Source of the DNA: Dryomyza anilis
Taxonomy: Eukaryota; Arthropoda; Insecta; Diptera; Dryomyzidae
Length of the DNA stretch: 64,000 nt
Assembly: GCA_951804985.1 (NCBI GenBank)
Contig: OX638136.1
Span: 7,071,852 to 7,135,851, forward strand
Direction: 5' to 3'
Part shown: positions 11,807 to 23,536 of the stretch, piece after piece
Position numbering within the stretch: position 1 is the stretch's first letter
Layout of the letters: the number at the start of each line of letters is the position of its first letter
Notes under the pieces: generated by a model
What the model was told of the DNA's origin: nothing
The model's input: only the letters and a program-made list of their open reading frames with translations
Database searches by the model: none
Position numbers and translations under genes: made by a program

Positions 11807-13622
11807 TATATCTCAGCCCTAATGATATCGATTTTAACTAAACTTTAAAATTGGATGTTACTCATTTTACTTAATCCCACCACACAAAAACTCACCACAC
11901 CAAAAATTAACCAAATTAAAATTCACCACACCAAAACGAAATATGAATCTTCCGCACGGGTTTCGTTTTGATTTAAAATGCATATCCTGAAGACCTAGAA
12001 AAAAGTCACTATATATTTTTCGCCCACTTTTATTTTTGGTGTATGTTTCAGATTCCTAGCAAAACCGCTGAACGATTTTTTCTAAAAATTTGCATTACTA
12101 TGATATAAGGTCCATGGAGAAACTAAGTCAGAAATAAATCGAATTGAACAAAGAGGAGTGGCACCTCCCATAGAACCCAAACATTCAATACGCTATATCT
12201 CAGCCCTAATGTTATCGATTTCAACTCAACTTTAAAATTGGGTGTTACTCATCTTACTTAATCTCACCACACAAAAACTCAACAAATCAAAATTCACCAC
12301 ACTACCTATATATTTGTGAATGTTTATATATGTCTGTATGTTCCTAACAGAAGTCAAAACGGCTGAACATAATTGAATAAAATGTTGACACAATATTTGA
12401 GATTGATGGACTGACCGTGACGCCTCCCATATACCACCACAACGAAACTCACCACACTAAAATCCAACACGCCTAAAATCATCACACCGAAACTGACCAC
12501 ACTAAATTCACCACAATAAATTCATCACACTAAAACTTCTACTGAAAAAAACTCTATGGGGAAAAATTATACCGCGAAAAATTCAACGGGAAAGAATTTC
12601 ACGGTGATTTATTTTTGTTTTGGTTATACATTTATAAAACCAATAGAAAAAAGTCCACAGGGAAGCACGGGTCTCTCATTTCTATATATATACAGCTCAT
12701 TTACCGTTTGTTTGTTTGTGCACTATGCAAACGTACACCTGTGGACGGATTTTCTTGAAATTTGGAATACTTATCTTTCGTTGACCACGCCCACTTTTAC
12801 GCCCATTTTTATTTTGAGTGTATAACTCAGATTCATAGCAAAACCACTGAATGTAGTTTTCTGACAATTTGCATAACTAAGCTATAAAGTCCATGGAGTA
12901 TCCTAAAACATATATAAAATAGATTGGGAAAAGGGGAGTGGCACCGCCCATATAACCTAAAAATTCAGTACGCTATATCTCAGCCCTAATGATATCGATT
13001 TCAACTAAACTTTAAATTTGGATGTTCACCAATTTGGATGTTCACCAGATTAAGTAAGATTAATCTCACCACACCAAAACTCACCACACCAAAACTTACC
13101 ACACCGAAACTCACCACACTAAAACCACTATAAAACTCAAAATTTGTAAGGTCACGACTTAGTTTTCGTGACCACGCACACTTTTACGCCCATTTTTATG
13201 TTTGGTGTATAATTCAGATTCATAGCAAATGTATTTTTCTGACAATTTGCATTACTATGCCATGGAGTCCATAGAGTATTCTGAACCATTTATAAACTAC
13301 CTTGGGCAAAAGGGGAGTGGCACCTCCCATAGAACCCAAAATTTCAGTACGCTATATCTCAGCCCTAATGATATCGACTTCAACTAAACTTTAAAATTGG
13401 ATGTTACTTATCTTACTTAATCTCACCATATCTAAACGCATCACATGGAAACTCACCACACTAAAACTTTTACTCGAAAAACATTACGGTGAAGAATTCT
13501 GCGGGGAAGAATTCCACCGAGAAAAATTCTACGGGGAATTATTTTTGTTTTGGTTACTACATTTATAACACCAATAAAAAACGTCCACAGCAAAGAATGG
13601 GTCCCTGACATAAATAATAAAA
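11807..13622 (+). repeat. Tandem/dispersed 'CTCACCACACC' repeat array
   Basis: Three to four imperfect units recur with a period of about 400-700 bp. Each has 'agtccatggagta', 'aaaggggagtggcacc(t/g)ccc', 'cagtacgctatatctcagcc', 'actaaactttaaaattgg' and then a CTCACCACACCAAAA-type short-repeat run (11875-11940, 12260-12300, 12430-12540, 13065-13130, 13425-13470). No reading frame is conserved. The phrasing (gaccacgcccacttttacgccc) recalls Helitron-like DINE elements of flies, but I cannot confirm Helitron ends. Confidence 0.65.
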
Positions 13623-13636
13623 ATGTTCACTCTATA

Positions 13637-14862
13637 TCCTTGCATATCGAGGGCTTATATTCAATACAGTCTATCTACAAAAACACAGTTTTTCAGGAGA
13701 GAAAAAAAACTGATTAAATCGCAAACCATGAATATTAAATACAAATTGTCTTTAATTAATGCAATTAAAAAAATTCAGCAAATTCGCGCTATTCGTAGTG
13801 GTATGGTAGATATAGATTATTGCTATTCAAATGTGATAAATGTCTATGAAAAAACGAGCAGATAGAGCATATTGCACATTATTGTAGTGGAGATAGATCA
13901 GAAAATATTCTTTGAATCAGAGATTTTTAAAATTTGTATATCCTAGTGTTACCTAAACAAAATTTACCGACTAATTTTTGTTCTACCATTTTCTGTTCAA
14001 GAGGTATATGATGGTTAAAGGTGTTATTATTCCGTAATCTAACCCGACATTTTTTAAAGATTAAAATAAAAAAAAAAACTAGTTAACTGTGTATCCCTAT
14101 TTAAAAATCATGAATGTTATCCTAAATATTTAAACTAATATCCTATTTCGGAGGGTATGGATGTATTGACCTCTTAAATATCATACGAATCCTTAACATA
14201 TCTAAAAACTTTCTTTAAAAATAGCACTAAACATCTTGTCTGGAAATACCATAAAGGTAATGGTACAAGCTATATTTCATCAGTACAGACTAAATTCACA
14301 TTTCGTCCTTTAAGGCTTCATATTAGAACAGGAAAAATCTTTGAAAAGTTAGTTTTCCGTATATGAAAAATTCTTTTTAGTAGCTCCTATGGCTTCTATG
14401 GTATTGTATATCCATTGAGAAAATGTGACGTCATCCTTCGTCAACCGATTTTAACATAGATTTTATATCCTTTTTCATACAAATTTAGTCGATTCTTTGT
14501 GAGTTAGGATGGACTAGACCCACGGATGGACAGGACGAAATTGACTCATAAAATTACGCATAAGATCAATATATATACTACTCCATACTTGGAACGCTTA
14601 TTTATAGTCATTATAAACTTTTAAGCAAAATTTGTGTGTAGATAGACACTATTGCATTCATTAAAAATCATTCATATAGATAGACAAATTATTAAAATGA
14701 AAATATAACAGTAATAGAAATATAGTTTTGGTTCTAAATTAATGTCATAGATGCAGGGGTGATCAGTGAAGATTTCTGCATCAAAAACTCATTTTCGTCA
14801 AAATTGTAGATAGGCAGTATTGAATATAAGCCCTCGATATACAAAATACAAGTGTACGCTTG
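13637..14862. repeat. Unit bounded by inverted repeats
   Basis: 'tatcgagggcttatattcaa' at about 13646 recurs inverted at about 14820-14845, together with the 'ctatctacaa' next to it. The outer right side (14850-14898) is an inverted copy of the 'CCGTTTGTTTGT' repeat. The ~1.1-kb interior has only an 80-aa frame (13623-13865) without a domain. It could be two inverted repeat copies or a foldback element. Confidence 0.5.
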
Positions 14863-14898
14863 CATAGCGGACAAACAAACAGACAAATAAACGGAAAA

Positions 14899-15095
<197 letters not shown>

Positions 15096-15179
15096 GTAAA
15101 AAATATTATTATTTTTAAAAATAAATGTTAATAAAAGATCGAATTCATTAAAAGTTAAAAAAAAGAACAATTTGTACTA

Positions 15180-15775
15180 TTATAAGATATTGTCTTAACG
15201 TGCTCAAGGTCCTGTCGGTACAAATTGGATGTTTTGTACCAACAAATAATTGCATTGCGTTGCAGATCAAACAGCTGTTTCAGAGGCTGCCAAGCCCTTT
15301 CATCAGCGATCTTTCCCTGCAGATTCTACATTTCAAGTAAATAAGAATTATGTGCATTGAAGAAAGAACCAAATGCAAAAACTGCATCAACTCAAGATTT
15401 TGCCAAAGTTGTTGTTGCGTGCAGCAATTTGCTAAGTATAGGCTGCAGAGTTTTCACAGAATCTAATACGTAGGATTATATTCTGTGACGCTGAATCAGA
15501 GCTCCAGCGCATAACGCGGCAAGGTCAGAATCCACGCCAGTGTCAAGGCTATTACGGGGCCAACAACACTGGCAACAGCATCTACGGCAGCTGCAGCGTA
15601 AACAGTGCGAAGGTCAGGGAAACCAAGCACCCTAGAAAAATCGGAATAACGAAAACCGAGGCCAAAAACAATGGCGACAGCAGTGCCAACAGTGGAAGGA
15701 TCCTGGTATTGGTAATGTTTCAAAAAAGGTTTACGATTAATAAATATTCCACAATGCGTTGCGAAAATATAAACC
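15180..15775. other. GC-richer island of unknown origin
   Basis: It stands out from ~30% GC surroundings. The + strand shows CAG/CAA-rich stretches between about 15535 and 15710 (caacactggcaacagcatct), typical of coding or gag-like DNA. Neither the 93-aa - strand frame (15496-15777) nor any + frame shows a domain I know. It is possibly a fragment of a host or transposon exon. Confidence 0.35.
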
Positions 15776-15781
15776 AAATTA

Positions 15782-16436
15782 AAATGAAACCAGTTGGGAA
15801 GGTTAGATCACATGGGAAATTTTAAAGTAGGTGTAATTATGATAGTTAGGATTATCAAAATTATAGTCGGTCTAAGCTATAAATACCCTACACATATGTG
15901 TGGTTACCATTCAAAGTGATATATAGGTAACCAGGGTATACGAATCCTGAAAATAACTACAAACATTCAATCGCTGAAGAATTTCCATTCATTTGATACC
16001 CATATTTACAAATGTGTAGGTGTACCGAATTTCGATTTTTTTTTGTTGTGAACCACAAGTCTTTTCGCCGGAAAACATTATTATCATGTATTTGAGCATG
16101 ATATCAATATATATTTGGCCAAAAAAGTTTACCTAAGCACGTATACATAAAAATTGATCATAAGGTCACAATGGACCGATCTCGCCAATTTTTCGCACAT
16201 ACAGCGTAGGTATATTAGTAATCTAAGTTCTAAGTTTCATTTATCTAGCTCTTCAATTTTAAAAGTAGTAGGGATTTCAACAGACAGACGGACATCGCTA
16301 AATCGACTCAGGAGGTCATGCTGATCAAGAATATTCCATACCGGAAATGCTTCCTTCTGGGTGTTACAAACGGCGTACCAAACTGAATATACCCTTTCAC
16401 TCTTAGTGTGGGGTATAAAAATACAAAAAAGTAGCA
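15782..16436 (+). repeat. Interspersed repeat 'ACCAGTTGGGAAGG', most complete copy
   Basis: It runs from accagttgggaaggttagat through 'ataccctacacatatgtgtg', 'acaatggaccgatct' and 'gacggacatcgctaaatcg' to 'agtgtggggtataaaaata'. Partial copies lie at 16862-16975, 17035-17285 (inverted), 18359-18468, 22993-23362, 24838-25203, 35672-36108 (inverted) and 49825-50177. The last ~150 bp resemble a block I recall as widespread in Drosophila intergenic DNA. It shows no coding capacity. Confidence 0.75.
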
Positions 16437-18358
16437 CATATACCAATGTTGCATTTTAAATATATCAAAAGCAACAAATGGTTGTAAATAAAATTAATCA
16501 TTTAATGGTATTCATGTGATATTAAATATATTCCTATTAATATTGTTAATAAAAATGTATGAATCCAATAAATACTTATTAAATACATTCATATTTTTAA
16601 TTGAAATACGTTGTTGTTTTATAATAATATCAATTGTTATATATACGTAAAATATTTTATGGTATGTGAGTATTTGACATGGTATATGGTAGTATTTGAC
16701 ATATTTTTTCGAAGACATTAAATTTAACATTAATTTTAATATTTGTTAAAATTTATAAAAATACACCATAAAAATGTACCATATCGTAGCTTTCCAAAAA
16801 ATCATCTAAAAAATATGTATAATTTTGTACAGAAATGAGTTTGTGTTATTGGTAATGTTCCAAAAAATGCCATTCAATGTGGTATATAGGTACCCAGGGT
16901 ATACGAATCCTGAAAATTACTACAAACTTTTAGTAGCTGGAGATTTTCATTTATTTGATTGATACCCATTTTCGGAGGGATTTTAACATTTATTTTTTTT
17001 TTTTTAATGTAAATCACAATTAGACTCACTATGTTCGAGCGCCACTCATACTTGGAGTTGATTTTATAGCAAGTAGCTCTTTTCTGAGTTTGACCCTCTT
17101 ACTGGAGATCTCTGTGCCACTTTAAATGGTAGCCGCACACATTATCTCACATGAGAACGGTATTTGAAGTCGGCTTATACCGATTATAACCTTCATATTT
17201 CTCACTGACTTCATCACACCAACTATCACATTTTCTCTTCTTCAAAATTTCCCATGTAACCGAACCTTCCTTACTGGTTTAATTTAATTTTAGACATCGT
17301 ACCAACAAGAAATGATATGCATAATAAATAGGATTGGAATACAATTAAAAAGGCAATAATAAGTATTTTCAATACCGACGAATATTTATATGAAAATGTT
17401 AAATTTTTTGTTGTTGAAATTGTATTAAAATGACAAAATCAAAAACAGTTATAAATTTAATATTCTACATTCTTACAAGAAAATAAAAATTTGGAGTATA
17501 TGACGTTCATATCAAAAAAAGTAAGATATTTTCAGATTTCACAATATTGAAATCATGTATTAGAACCGTAACACAACTCTTAAAAACAAACTTTATACAA
17601 AACACATAAAATTGGCAAAAAAAAATTATAAACGATCGAGACACTCGATATTGAAATGGTTATTCATTCCGTTTGGTTTCCTGGTTAAAATTCTAAATTG
17701 AATTGAATTTCTCTATAAATTAAAAAAAAAATATATTTTTATTTGATTTCCTATTTCTATTCAATGTTTATATTATTGAATGTTAATTCTATTGAATGTT
17801 TATTGCATAGATCGATGATAACATCGATATCTACTATGTCACTATTAGGATCAAAAACATGATTATGACAAAAGCACGATCTACGCCGAGCAATCAAGGT
17901 TGACCAAAACAAGCTATATAAGTATGTTGGACCAACGCACTTAATATATATTTGTCTAATTGTTTATTGCCTTTTAGCTTCTGTCAGAAGAAAAGCTGCC
18001 CAAATCTCACCGGGAACCAGCAAGATACACGATTCAACCAGTAGCGAAGAGAAGATGATTAAGATTTTCCATTTTCTATTTTTCAATGCCGTTAGATTTT
18101 GTTCCTATTTCATTGGTCGTCAACATTTTTATGATTTACAGGAGATTATCATTTCGCATGTGCATAAGATTTATTTTTTTTTTTCATTTATACGAAAGAC
18201 CAATATTAACCAATATTTTAAATCAATTGGAGAACGGTAAACTGTGTCTCACGAGCCTTTTTTATAGTTATACACTTTGTTTCATAATTATAAATCCACA
18301 ACATGCGCTTTTTTTATATGTCAATGAAAATATATAAAATATACAATCGTGAAATATG
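16437..18358. other. AT-rich DNA with two fragments of the ACCAGTTGGGAAGG repeat
   Basis: Fragments lie at 16862-16975 (+) and 17035-17285 (-, ending ccttccttactggttt). A TATATAAG box occurs at about 17916 near a GC-richer stretch (17860-18055), but no gene can be defined there. The rest is AT-rich with no signal. Confidence 0.5.
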
Positions 18359-18468
18359 TACCAGTTGGGAAGGTTAGATCTCATGGGAAATTTTAAAGTA
18401 GGTGTTATTATGATAGTTAGGATTATCAAAATTATAGTCGGTCTAAGCCTTCTATAAATACCCTACAC
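18359..18468 (+). repeat. ACCAGTTGGGAAGG repeat, left part flanking Gypsy-B
   Basis: It matches the first ~110 bp of the copy at 15782 and stops at 'ataccctacac', where Gypsy-B integrase sequence begins. The right part of the same repeat resumes at 22993. Gypsy-B therefore sits inside one repeat copy with intervening repeat sequence lost. Confidence 0.8.
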
Positions 18469-18908
18469 TCTTCCAATGTCCGATTGAATCTCTCCACCAT
18501 GCCGTCTGATTGCGGGTGCAAAGGCGTTGTTCCTGTTTTGTGTATGTTGAGGACTTTGCATACTTCTTTAAATACAGCAGACTCAAAATTTCTTCCTTGA
18601 TCTGAATGCAATTCTAACGGTACTCCAAAACGGCTTACCCAGTTGTTAACTAATGCCTCCGCAACTGTTGTGGCTTCTTGATTTGGCATGGGATACACTT
18701 CGGGCCACTTGCTGAAGTAGTCGATGACGACAAGGACATATTTATTACCCGCATCACTGATTGGAAACGGCCCGGCGACATCCATGGCAATACGCTCGAG
18801 TGGTGCTCCCACGTTGTACTGATGCATCCTGCCGCGACTTCGGACTGTTGGTCCTTTTGCTGGCAACTGCGAATCCAATCGGCGACTTACTCTTGGCATC
18901 CAATCCAA
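18469..18908 (-). pseudogene. Gypsy-B integrase core (truncated)
   Basis: Clear retroviral-type integrase catalytic core (rve). First Asp is in VVIDYFSKWPE, second Asp in LHSDQGRNFES, and Glu in DGMVERFNRTLEE, the D,D-35-E triad that joins cDNA to chromosomal DNA. The upstream zinc-binding part (18909-19200) is shifted in frame. The C-terminal domain is missing because the element ends here. The last ~10 codons of the open frame are repeat DNA. Confidence 0.9.
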
Positions 18909-19259
18909 TAAAAACGTTTCTTTACCTTCTCGACCGTTTTATTAATGCCCAAGTGTCCTCCACTTGATCCACCATGGTATTCCGCTAATATTTCTTTTAT
19001 TTTTGACTTGGGAACAACAATCAAACTTCGAGCGGATGTGCCACCTCTATGCCCAGTAAGCTTTAGTTATTGGACTGTCGGCCGCTATATCTTCCCACGA
19101 TGGTTTTTTTTGCTGTTCCTTGAACATCATGATTTTTATTCGGGATCTCTCTTTTGATCAATTTGAATTTGTTCCGGAGTCCATTTTTCATCGGGCAAAA
19201 CATTTAGCAAACGAATGTCAATTATGTTTTCTTTTCCTTCCGCTCTTGAACTATGTCTT

Positions 19260-20566
19260 CTAATTAAATGGGCGTCGTGACAGAGCATCTGCATTTCCAT
19301 GATTTCCTCCTTTACGATGTTCGATTGAGTAATCGTAGCTCTGTAATCGTTCTATACAACGCGCAATTTGGCTTTCCGCATCTTTGCACTGATGTAACCA
19401 TCGTAGTGCTGCGTGATCGGTTCTCGAGGGAAGATGTTGTCCGTACAAATACTTATGGAAATTTTTCATACTTTTAATTACAGCAAGAAGCTTCCTTCTG
19501 GTGACACAGTAATTTCGCTCGGGCTTGGACAATGTTTTATTGTAGTATGTGATCACTTTTTCTTGCCCATTGATCACTTGAGAGAGAACTCCGCCTATTC
19601 CGTATCCACTTGCATCCGTATCAAGTATAGATGTCTCACCTGGAATTGGATACACAAGAATTGGTGCCGAGCACAGTAGATCTTTTAATTTCAAAAATGC
19701 CCTTTCTTGATCATCGCTCCATTGAAATGCTCGGTTCTTTCTTGTCAACTCATTAAGACTGCTAGGAACATTGGCAAAACCTGGAACAAATCGCCTGTAG
19801 TATGTACATAGCCCCAAAAAACTTCGTAGGTCATGCAGATTTTTCGGTCTGGGCCACCCCTTATTGCAACTATTTTATCTTCATCGGTATGCACTCCTTC
19901 CGTGGTAACTCGATGACCCAGATACTTGACTTCTTTCTTGAAAAGTGAGCATTTCTTTGGGCTAAGTTGTAGACCCTAGATATCTTAGCTAGATATCTTA
20001 GATGTTCGTTGAAATCCTTGCCCATAACAATTATGTCATCAAGGTATACTAGGCATGTGGACTATGCTGGGGCATTGCATAGTCCAACCGGCATTACCAA
20101 AAATTGCCATAGTCCATCTTCAGTACTGAATGCGGTCTTCTCTCGATCTTTCTTATTGATTTCTACTTACCGCTTTGCAAGTCCAACGTTGAAAACCACT
20201 TAGCATTAGATAGTGTATCCAAGGTGTCATCGATTCTGGGCAGTGGATAACTATCTTTCTTGGTGACATCATTAAGTTTTCGGTAGTCAACGCGGAACCG
20301 AGTACTAACGTCCTTCTTTTTCACCAATACTACTGGTCTCTCAGACTCTCAGATGTTCTCTCAGATGGTTCCACCACGCCATTTGTTTGCATTTCTTCAA
20401 CCAAATGTGATACTTCGTCTCTTTTCCTAAGTGGTACCCTTCTTAGTGCTTGACGAATTGGGTTAGAATTACCAGTGTCTATTCGATGTTGTACAATGGC
20501 AGTTCTGCCATTCTTTTGGCCCTTTTCAGCAAATATACACCGATATTTGTCAATTAGCTGTTGCAC
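19260..20566 (-). pseudogene. Gypsy-B reverse transcriptase and RNase H
   Basis: N-terminal RT (20330-20566: RIDTGNSNPIRQALRRVP), a broken middle (about 19820-20330) that still shows LVYLDDIIVMGKDF with the YLDD active site near 20030-20055, and RT thumb plus RNase H (19260-19817: [35 protein letters not shown]). RNase H motifs look intact, whereas stops and shifts break the RT. It copies element RNA into cDNA inside Gag particles when intact. Confidence 0.9.
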
Positions 20567-20615
20567 TTGACTCTTTTCTTTGTCCGTGTCTCCGTGTTGG
20601 CATAATTCAAATAAT

Positions 20616-20939
20616 TCAAATTGTTAAATCAAGTGTGAAACCGTATCTTATCATGAAGTCTATGCCAAGTATTATTTCGTCTAATATTTCCGCAACTATA
20701 AAATCATGCTTAACTGTCGTAGTGCCAATAGTGATTTCCTTGGTTATTTTTCCTCTGATTGGAGCCTCTTCACCTGTCGCTGTTTGCAATCTTATCCCGA
20801 TAAGCGGCTCTATTTCGTTTGTAACAAGGTTACTTCTCATAATTGAGTGTGAAGCTCCTGTATCCAACGTTACCATATATGCCACACAATCAATTAGCCC
20901 CCAGAATCTCCAATTTGTGAAATGTAGATTCTGGGGCAA
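20616..20939 (-). pseudogene. Gypsy-B aspartic protease
   Basis: A retropepsin domain with active-site motif MVTLDTGASHS, followed by the second hallmark IILGIDFM near the C-terminus. It would cleave the Gag-Pol polyprotein. The open frame covers the whole ~100-aa domain with no visible break, but it is separated from RT by a frame change near 20600. Confidence 0.88.
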
Positions 20940-20982
20940 TCGGTTATGGGAGTCAGATCGTGCCCCGCAGATCTGACTCGTT

Positions 20983-21780
20983 TTAGTTTAAAGCTTGATT
21001 GAAATTTACGCTATTTTGGACATGATCCTGGGTTTCTTCATGTCGGGGTTCATTTGCAAATGGATTCATTGAGCGCTTGCGTTTTTTACGACAATCACGT
21101 GCCATATGCCCATATGTATCACAGTTGTAGCATTTACCTTTAAATTGGGTGTCTCGGTTGGCAGCAGTGTAATCTGGTTTAGCTCCACTTTTTAATGCTT
21201 GGCAATTTACCTGAAGTAGGTCTTCATTCTCCACATCTAGTTTACGGACTTTTGGCGCTGGGCGGCACAACGTAGTTGCTGTCTCCAGTGTTAGCGCTGT
21301 GGATACAGTTTCCATAAATGTCACTTTCGGCATTGTCACTGTGGCACGTCTTGTTTCCGGATCACGTATACCGTCAACGAAGGCTTCGATCTTGCACTTT
21401 TCTATGAAATCACTCGTTGAATCTGCATACTACAAATTCGCAAGCCTCTCGACGTCCGCTGCATACGCCTGCAATGTTTCACCATTTTTTTGCATTCGGC
21501 ACTTTAGTTCCATTCTGTAGATTTGCTTCATGTGATCACTACCGTATTGTCGTTGCAGTGTAAACATAACCGCTGTGTAAATGTTTCTATCGCTTTCTAG
21601 AACTGTCTGCAATACTTCGGCTGCACCTCCTTTTAGTGCCACGATAAGTGCGGCTACGCTGCCTTCATTGTTCCATCGATTACTTACAGCCGTGGTCTCA
21701 AATTGCAGCTTGAAAATGTTGAACGCTGTGGTTCCATCGTAAATCGGCGATTTTAGCCTCGTACCACTGACAAAATGCAT
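20983..21780 (-). pseudogene. Gypsy-B gag, capsid and nucleocapsid part
   Basis: The upstream frame (21780-21430) has a retrotransposon gag capsid signature (IFKLQFETTAVSNRW ... ALKGGAAEVLQTVL), and the downstream frame (21339-20983) has one CCHC zinc knuckle (CYNCDTYGHMARDC) followed by a basic KKRKR tract for RNA binding. An in-frame stop near 21430 (tgc ata cta) and a shift near 21340 separate the two. Confidence 0.85.
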
Positions 21781-21791
21781 TGAGGGTCCAC

Positions 21792-22460
21792 TTAGCTGTA
21801 GGAAACTGAACTCTTCTTGTATTTTCTGTAGCTTTGCGCTTCAAGCTCATTTACATTGCCATAAAGTACATTAGGAACTTCCAGAAACTGCTTCGAATGT
21901 TCTAGAAGCTGTTCGGAATTTCCTTGAAGTTTCTGCTCTATTTTGTTGGAATTTTCAAGAAGTTTTTGTTCCATTTTGTTGGAATTTTCAAGAAGTTTTT
22001 GTTCCATTTTGTTGGAATTTTCAAGAAGTTTTTGTTCCATTTTGTTTGAATTTTCTAGAAGTTTTTGCTTTATGTCTAATTTGAGCTGATTGGAATTTTC
22101 TTGAAATTGTTTTGAATTTTCTAGAAGTTCTTGCTTCATGTCTAATTTGAGCTGATTGGAATTTTCTTGAAATTGTTTTGAATTTTCTTGAGCCATTATC
22201 GGAAATTGTTGTTGCATAGCTCCGATCAACTGGCTCATATCAAAAACTTGGGTCTGTACTATCTCCTCTGTGTCCAGATTTTTCGATATCGGTGCTGCAA
22301 CTTCCACTTCAAAATTGTGCATCGTAAGATCAATGCCCTGCGCCCCTAATTCGTCCATTAGGCGCTTTTGCAGCTCTACTTTCGTACCAGCAGTTGGAAG
22401 ATCACGATTCGCCAGCTCCTTCTTTGGGTGGTCGACTTTAATTTGTTCAAATTTAACCAT
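21792..22460 (-). CDS. Gypsy-B gag N-terminal part with SAP-like motif and coiled-coil repeats
   Basis: 222-aa open frame starting ATG at 22460, 11 bp beyond the primer site. Residues ~13-38 (KELANRDLPTAGTKVELQKR) fit the SAP motif, a helix-turn-helix known to bind AT-rich scaffold DNA. Residues ~85-190 are a heptad-like coiled coil built from repeats: a near-exact 11-residue unit (LLENSNKMEQK) repeated four times from a 33-bp DNA repeat at about 21950-22060, preceded by two QENSNQLKLD units. The start is chosen for its position right after the PBS. The SAP role is inferred. Confidence 0.8.
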   Translation of the reverse strand: MVKFEQIKVDHPKKELANRDLPTAGTKVELQKRLMDELGAQGIDLTMHNFEVEVAAPISKNLDTEEIVQTQVFDMSQLIGAMQQQFPIMAQENSKQFQENSNQLKLDMKQELLENSKQFQENSNQLKLDIKQKLLENSNKMEQKLLENSNKMEQKLLENSNKMEQKLLENSNKIEQKLQGNSEQLLEHSKQFLEVPNVLYGNVNELEAQSYRKYKKSSVSYS

Positions 22461-22471
22461 TTTGTATCACA

Positions 22472-22489
22472 ATCCCACTTCTGACACCA
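22472..22489 (-). promoter_or_regulatory. Primer binding site complementary to tRNA-Leu 3' end
   Basis: The + strand reads ATCCCACTTCTGACACCA. This equals the 3' end of an insect tRNA-Leu (acceptor-stem TCCCACTTCTGACA plus CCA, from memory of the fly gene). The - strand therefore carries TGGTGTCAGAAGTGGGAT one base after the LTR, the standard start point of minus-strand cDNA. Confidence 0.9.
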
Positions 22490-22490
22490 A

Positions 22491-22992
22491 TGTTAAGAAA
22501 ATTCAGTCTACGGAAAACTGTTCTATGAGTTCGTATCGCTGGATTGTGTACAAAATAAAAACACACTAATATTTGGTTTTAACTAGTATTATTTAAACTA
22601 GTATTAATTAACGTTATTTACTTAAATAACAACTTAATAACAATCACTTATAATCACTGTTGTATTACTACAATTTATCTTTACAATGTTCGCTCACGAG
22701 ATGCACTAGTTCACTATCAAATCACAACCGAAGTGCTGTACCTCTGATGCGGCTCCCTTATATACTGCATGCATCAGTTCGACACGTTTCGACAAGCTTC
22801 GACTTGTTTCGATAATCTTCTACTCGTTTCGTGAATGACGCATGCTATTGGCATCTCATTCGCACTCATGTGTTTTAATGCGGTGATCTTCCATCTCTTT
22901 CTAACACATGCTTAGTGCGCTGAATTGTCTTGCGTCTCATTAATTATTGTTGATTGCTTGCACCATGGGGCAAATCACATCTTTTCGTAACA
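22491..22992 (-). repeat. Gypsy-B 5' LTR (502 bp)
   Basis: On the - strand it begins TGTTACGAAAAGATGTG and ends TTTTCTTAACA, so it is bounded by TG...CA. The PBS lies immediately downstream. It contains TTATATA-like boxes around 22750. The outer flank is repeat DNA (atatatttgacc). LTR-end fragments of the same family form the palindrome at 3182-3461. Confidence 0.9.
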
Positions 22993-23362
22993 ATATATTT
23001 GACCAAAAAAAGTTTAACTGAGCACGTATACAGTAAAATTGATCTGTAGATGTAAATTTTGTAGGAGGTATTTGAACATAAGTGGTCGGTTCTCAGGTCA
23101 CAATGGACCGATCATGCCCATTTTCACTGACAGACAGCGTAGATATATAAGTTATCTAAATTAGGAGTTTATTTAGCTCTTCTACTTTTTCCGTTATCGT
23201 GATTTTAACAGACAGACGAACATCTCTAAATGGACTCAGGAGGTCATGCTGATCAAGAATATATATACGTTTCCATACCGGAGATGCTTCCTTCTGAGTG
23301 TTACAAACGGCGTACCAAACTGAATTTACCCTTTCACTCTTAGTGTAGGGTATAAAAATATA
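22993..23362 (+). repeat. ACCAGTTGGGAAGG repeat, right part
   Basis: It matches 16105-16436, ending 'agtgtagggtataaaaata', and is the right flank of Gypsy-B. Confidence 0.8.
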
Positions 23363-23536
23363 CAATCGCGATCACAATCCGTTTACGGCCAACTTTAACA
23401 AGTTGCAATAAAAAATTGTATTTTACGTGTTTCAAATTAATAAATCCACTAGTTTCTTCTGTTATTTAGTTGTGTTCTTATACATTTAACTTTTTTTGTA
23501 TAAATATTTTAATTTTATAAAAACAAATCCAACAGG
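23363..23536. other. AT-rich left flank of the Tc1 relic
   Basis: No inverted terminus for the transposon was recognised here. Confidence 0.4.

Larger units (their letters stand above)
18469..22992 (-). mobile_element. Gypsy-B: Ty3/gypsy LTR retrotransposon lacking its 3' LTR
   Basis: Read on the - strand: 5' LTR (22992-22491), tRNA-Leu primer site, gag, protease, RT, RNase H, integrase. This protease-RT-RNase H-integrase order defines Ty3/gypsy. The end of integrase, any later ORF and the 3' LTR are gone, because the sequence breaks straight into repeat DNA at 18469. Frames are interrupted throughout pol, while gag is largely open. Confidence 0.92.

Noticed and set aside
13623..13865. 80-aa hypothetical protein
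   Set aside because: Begins inside a repeat and has AT-driven composition with no domain or splice context.
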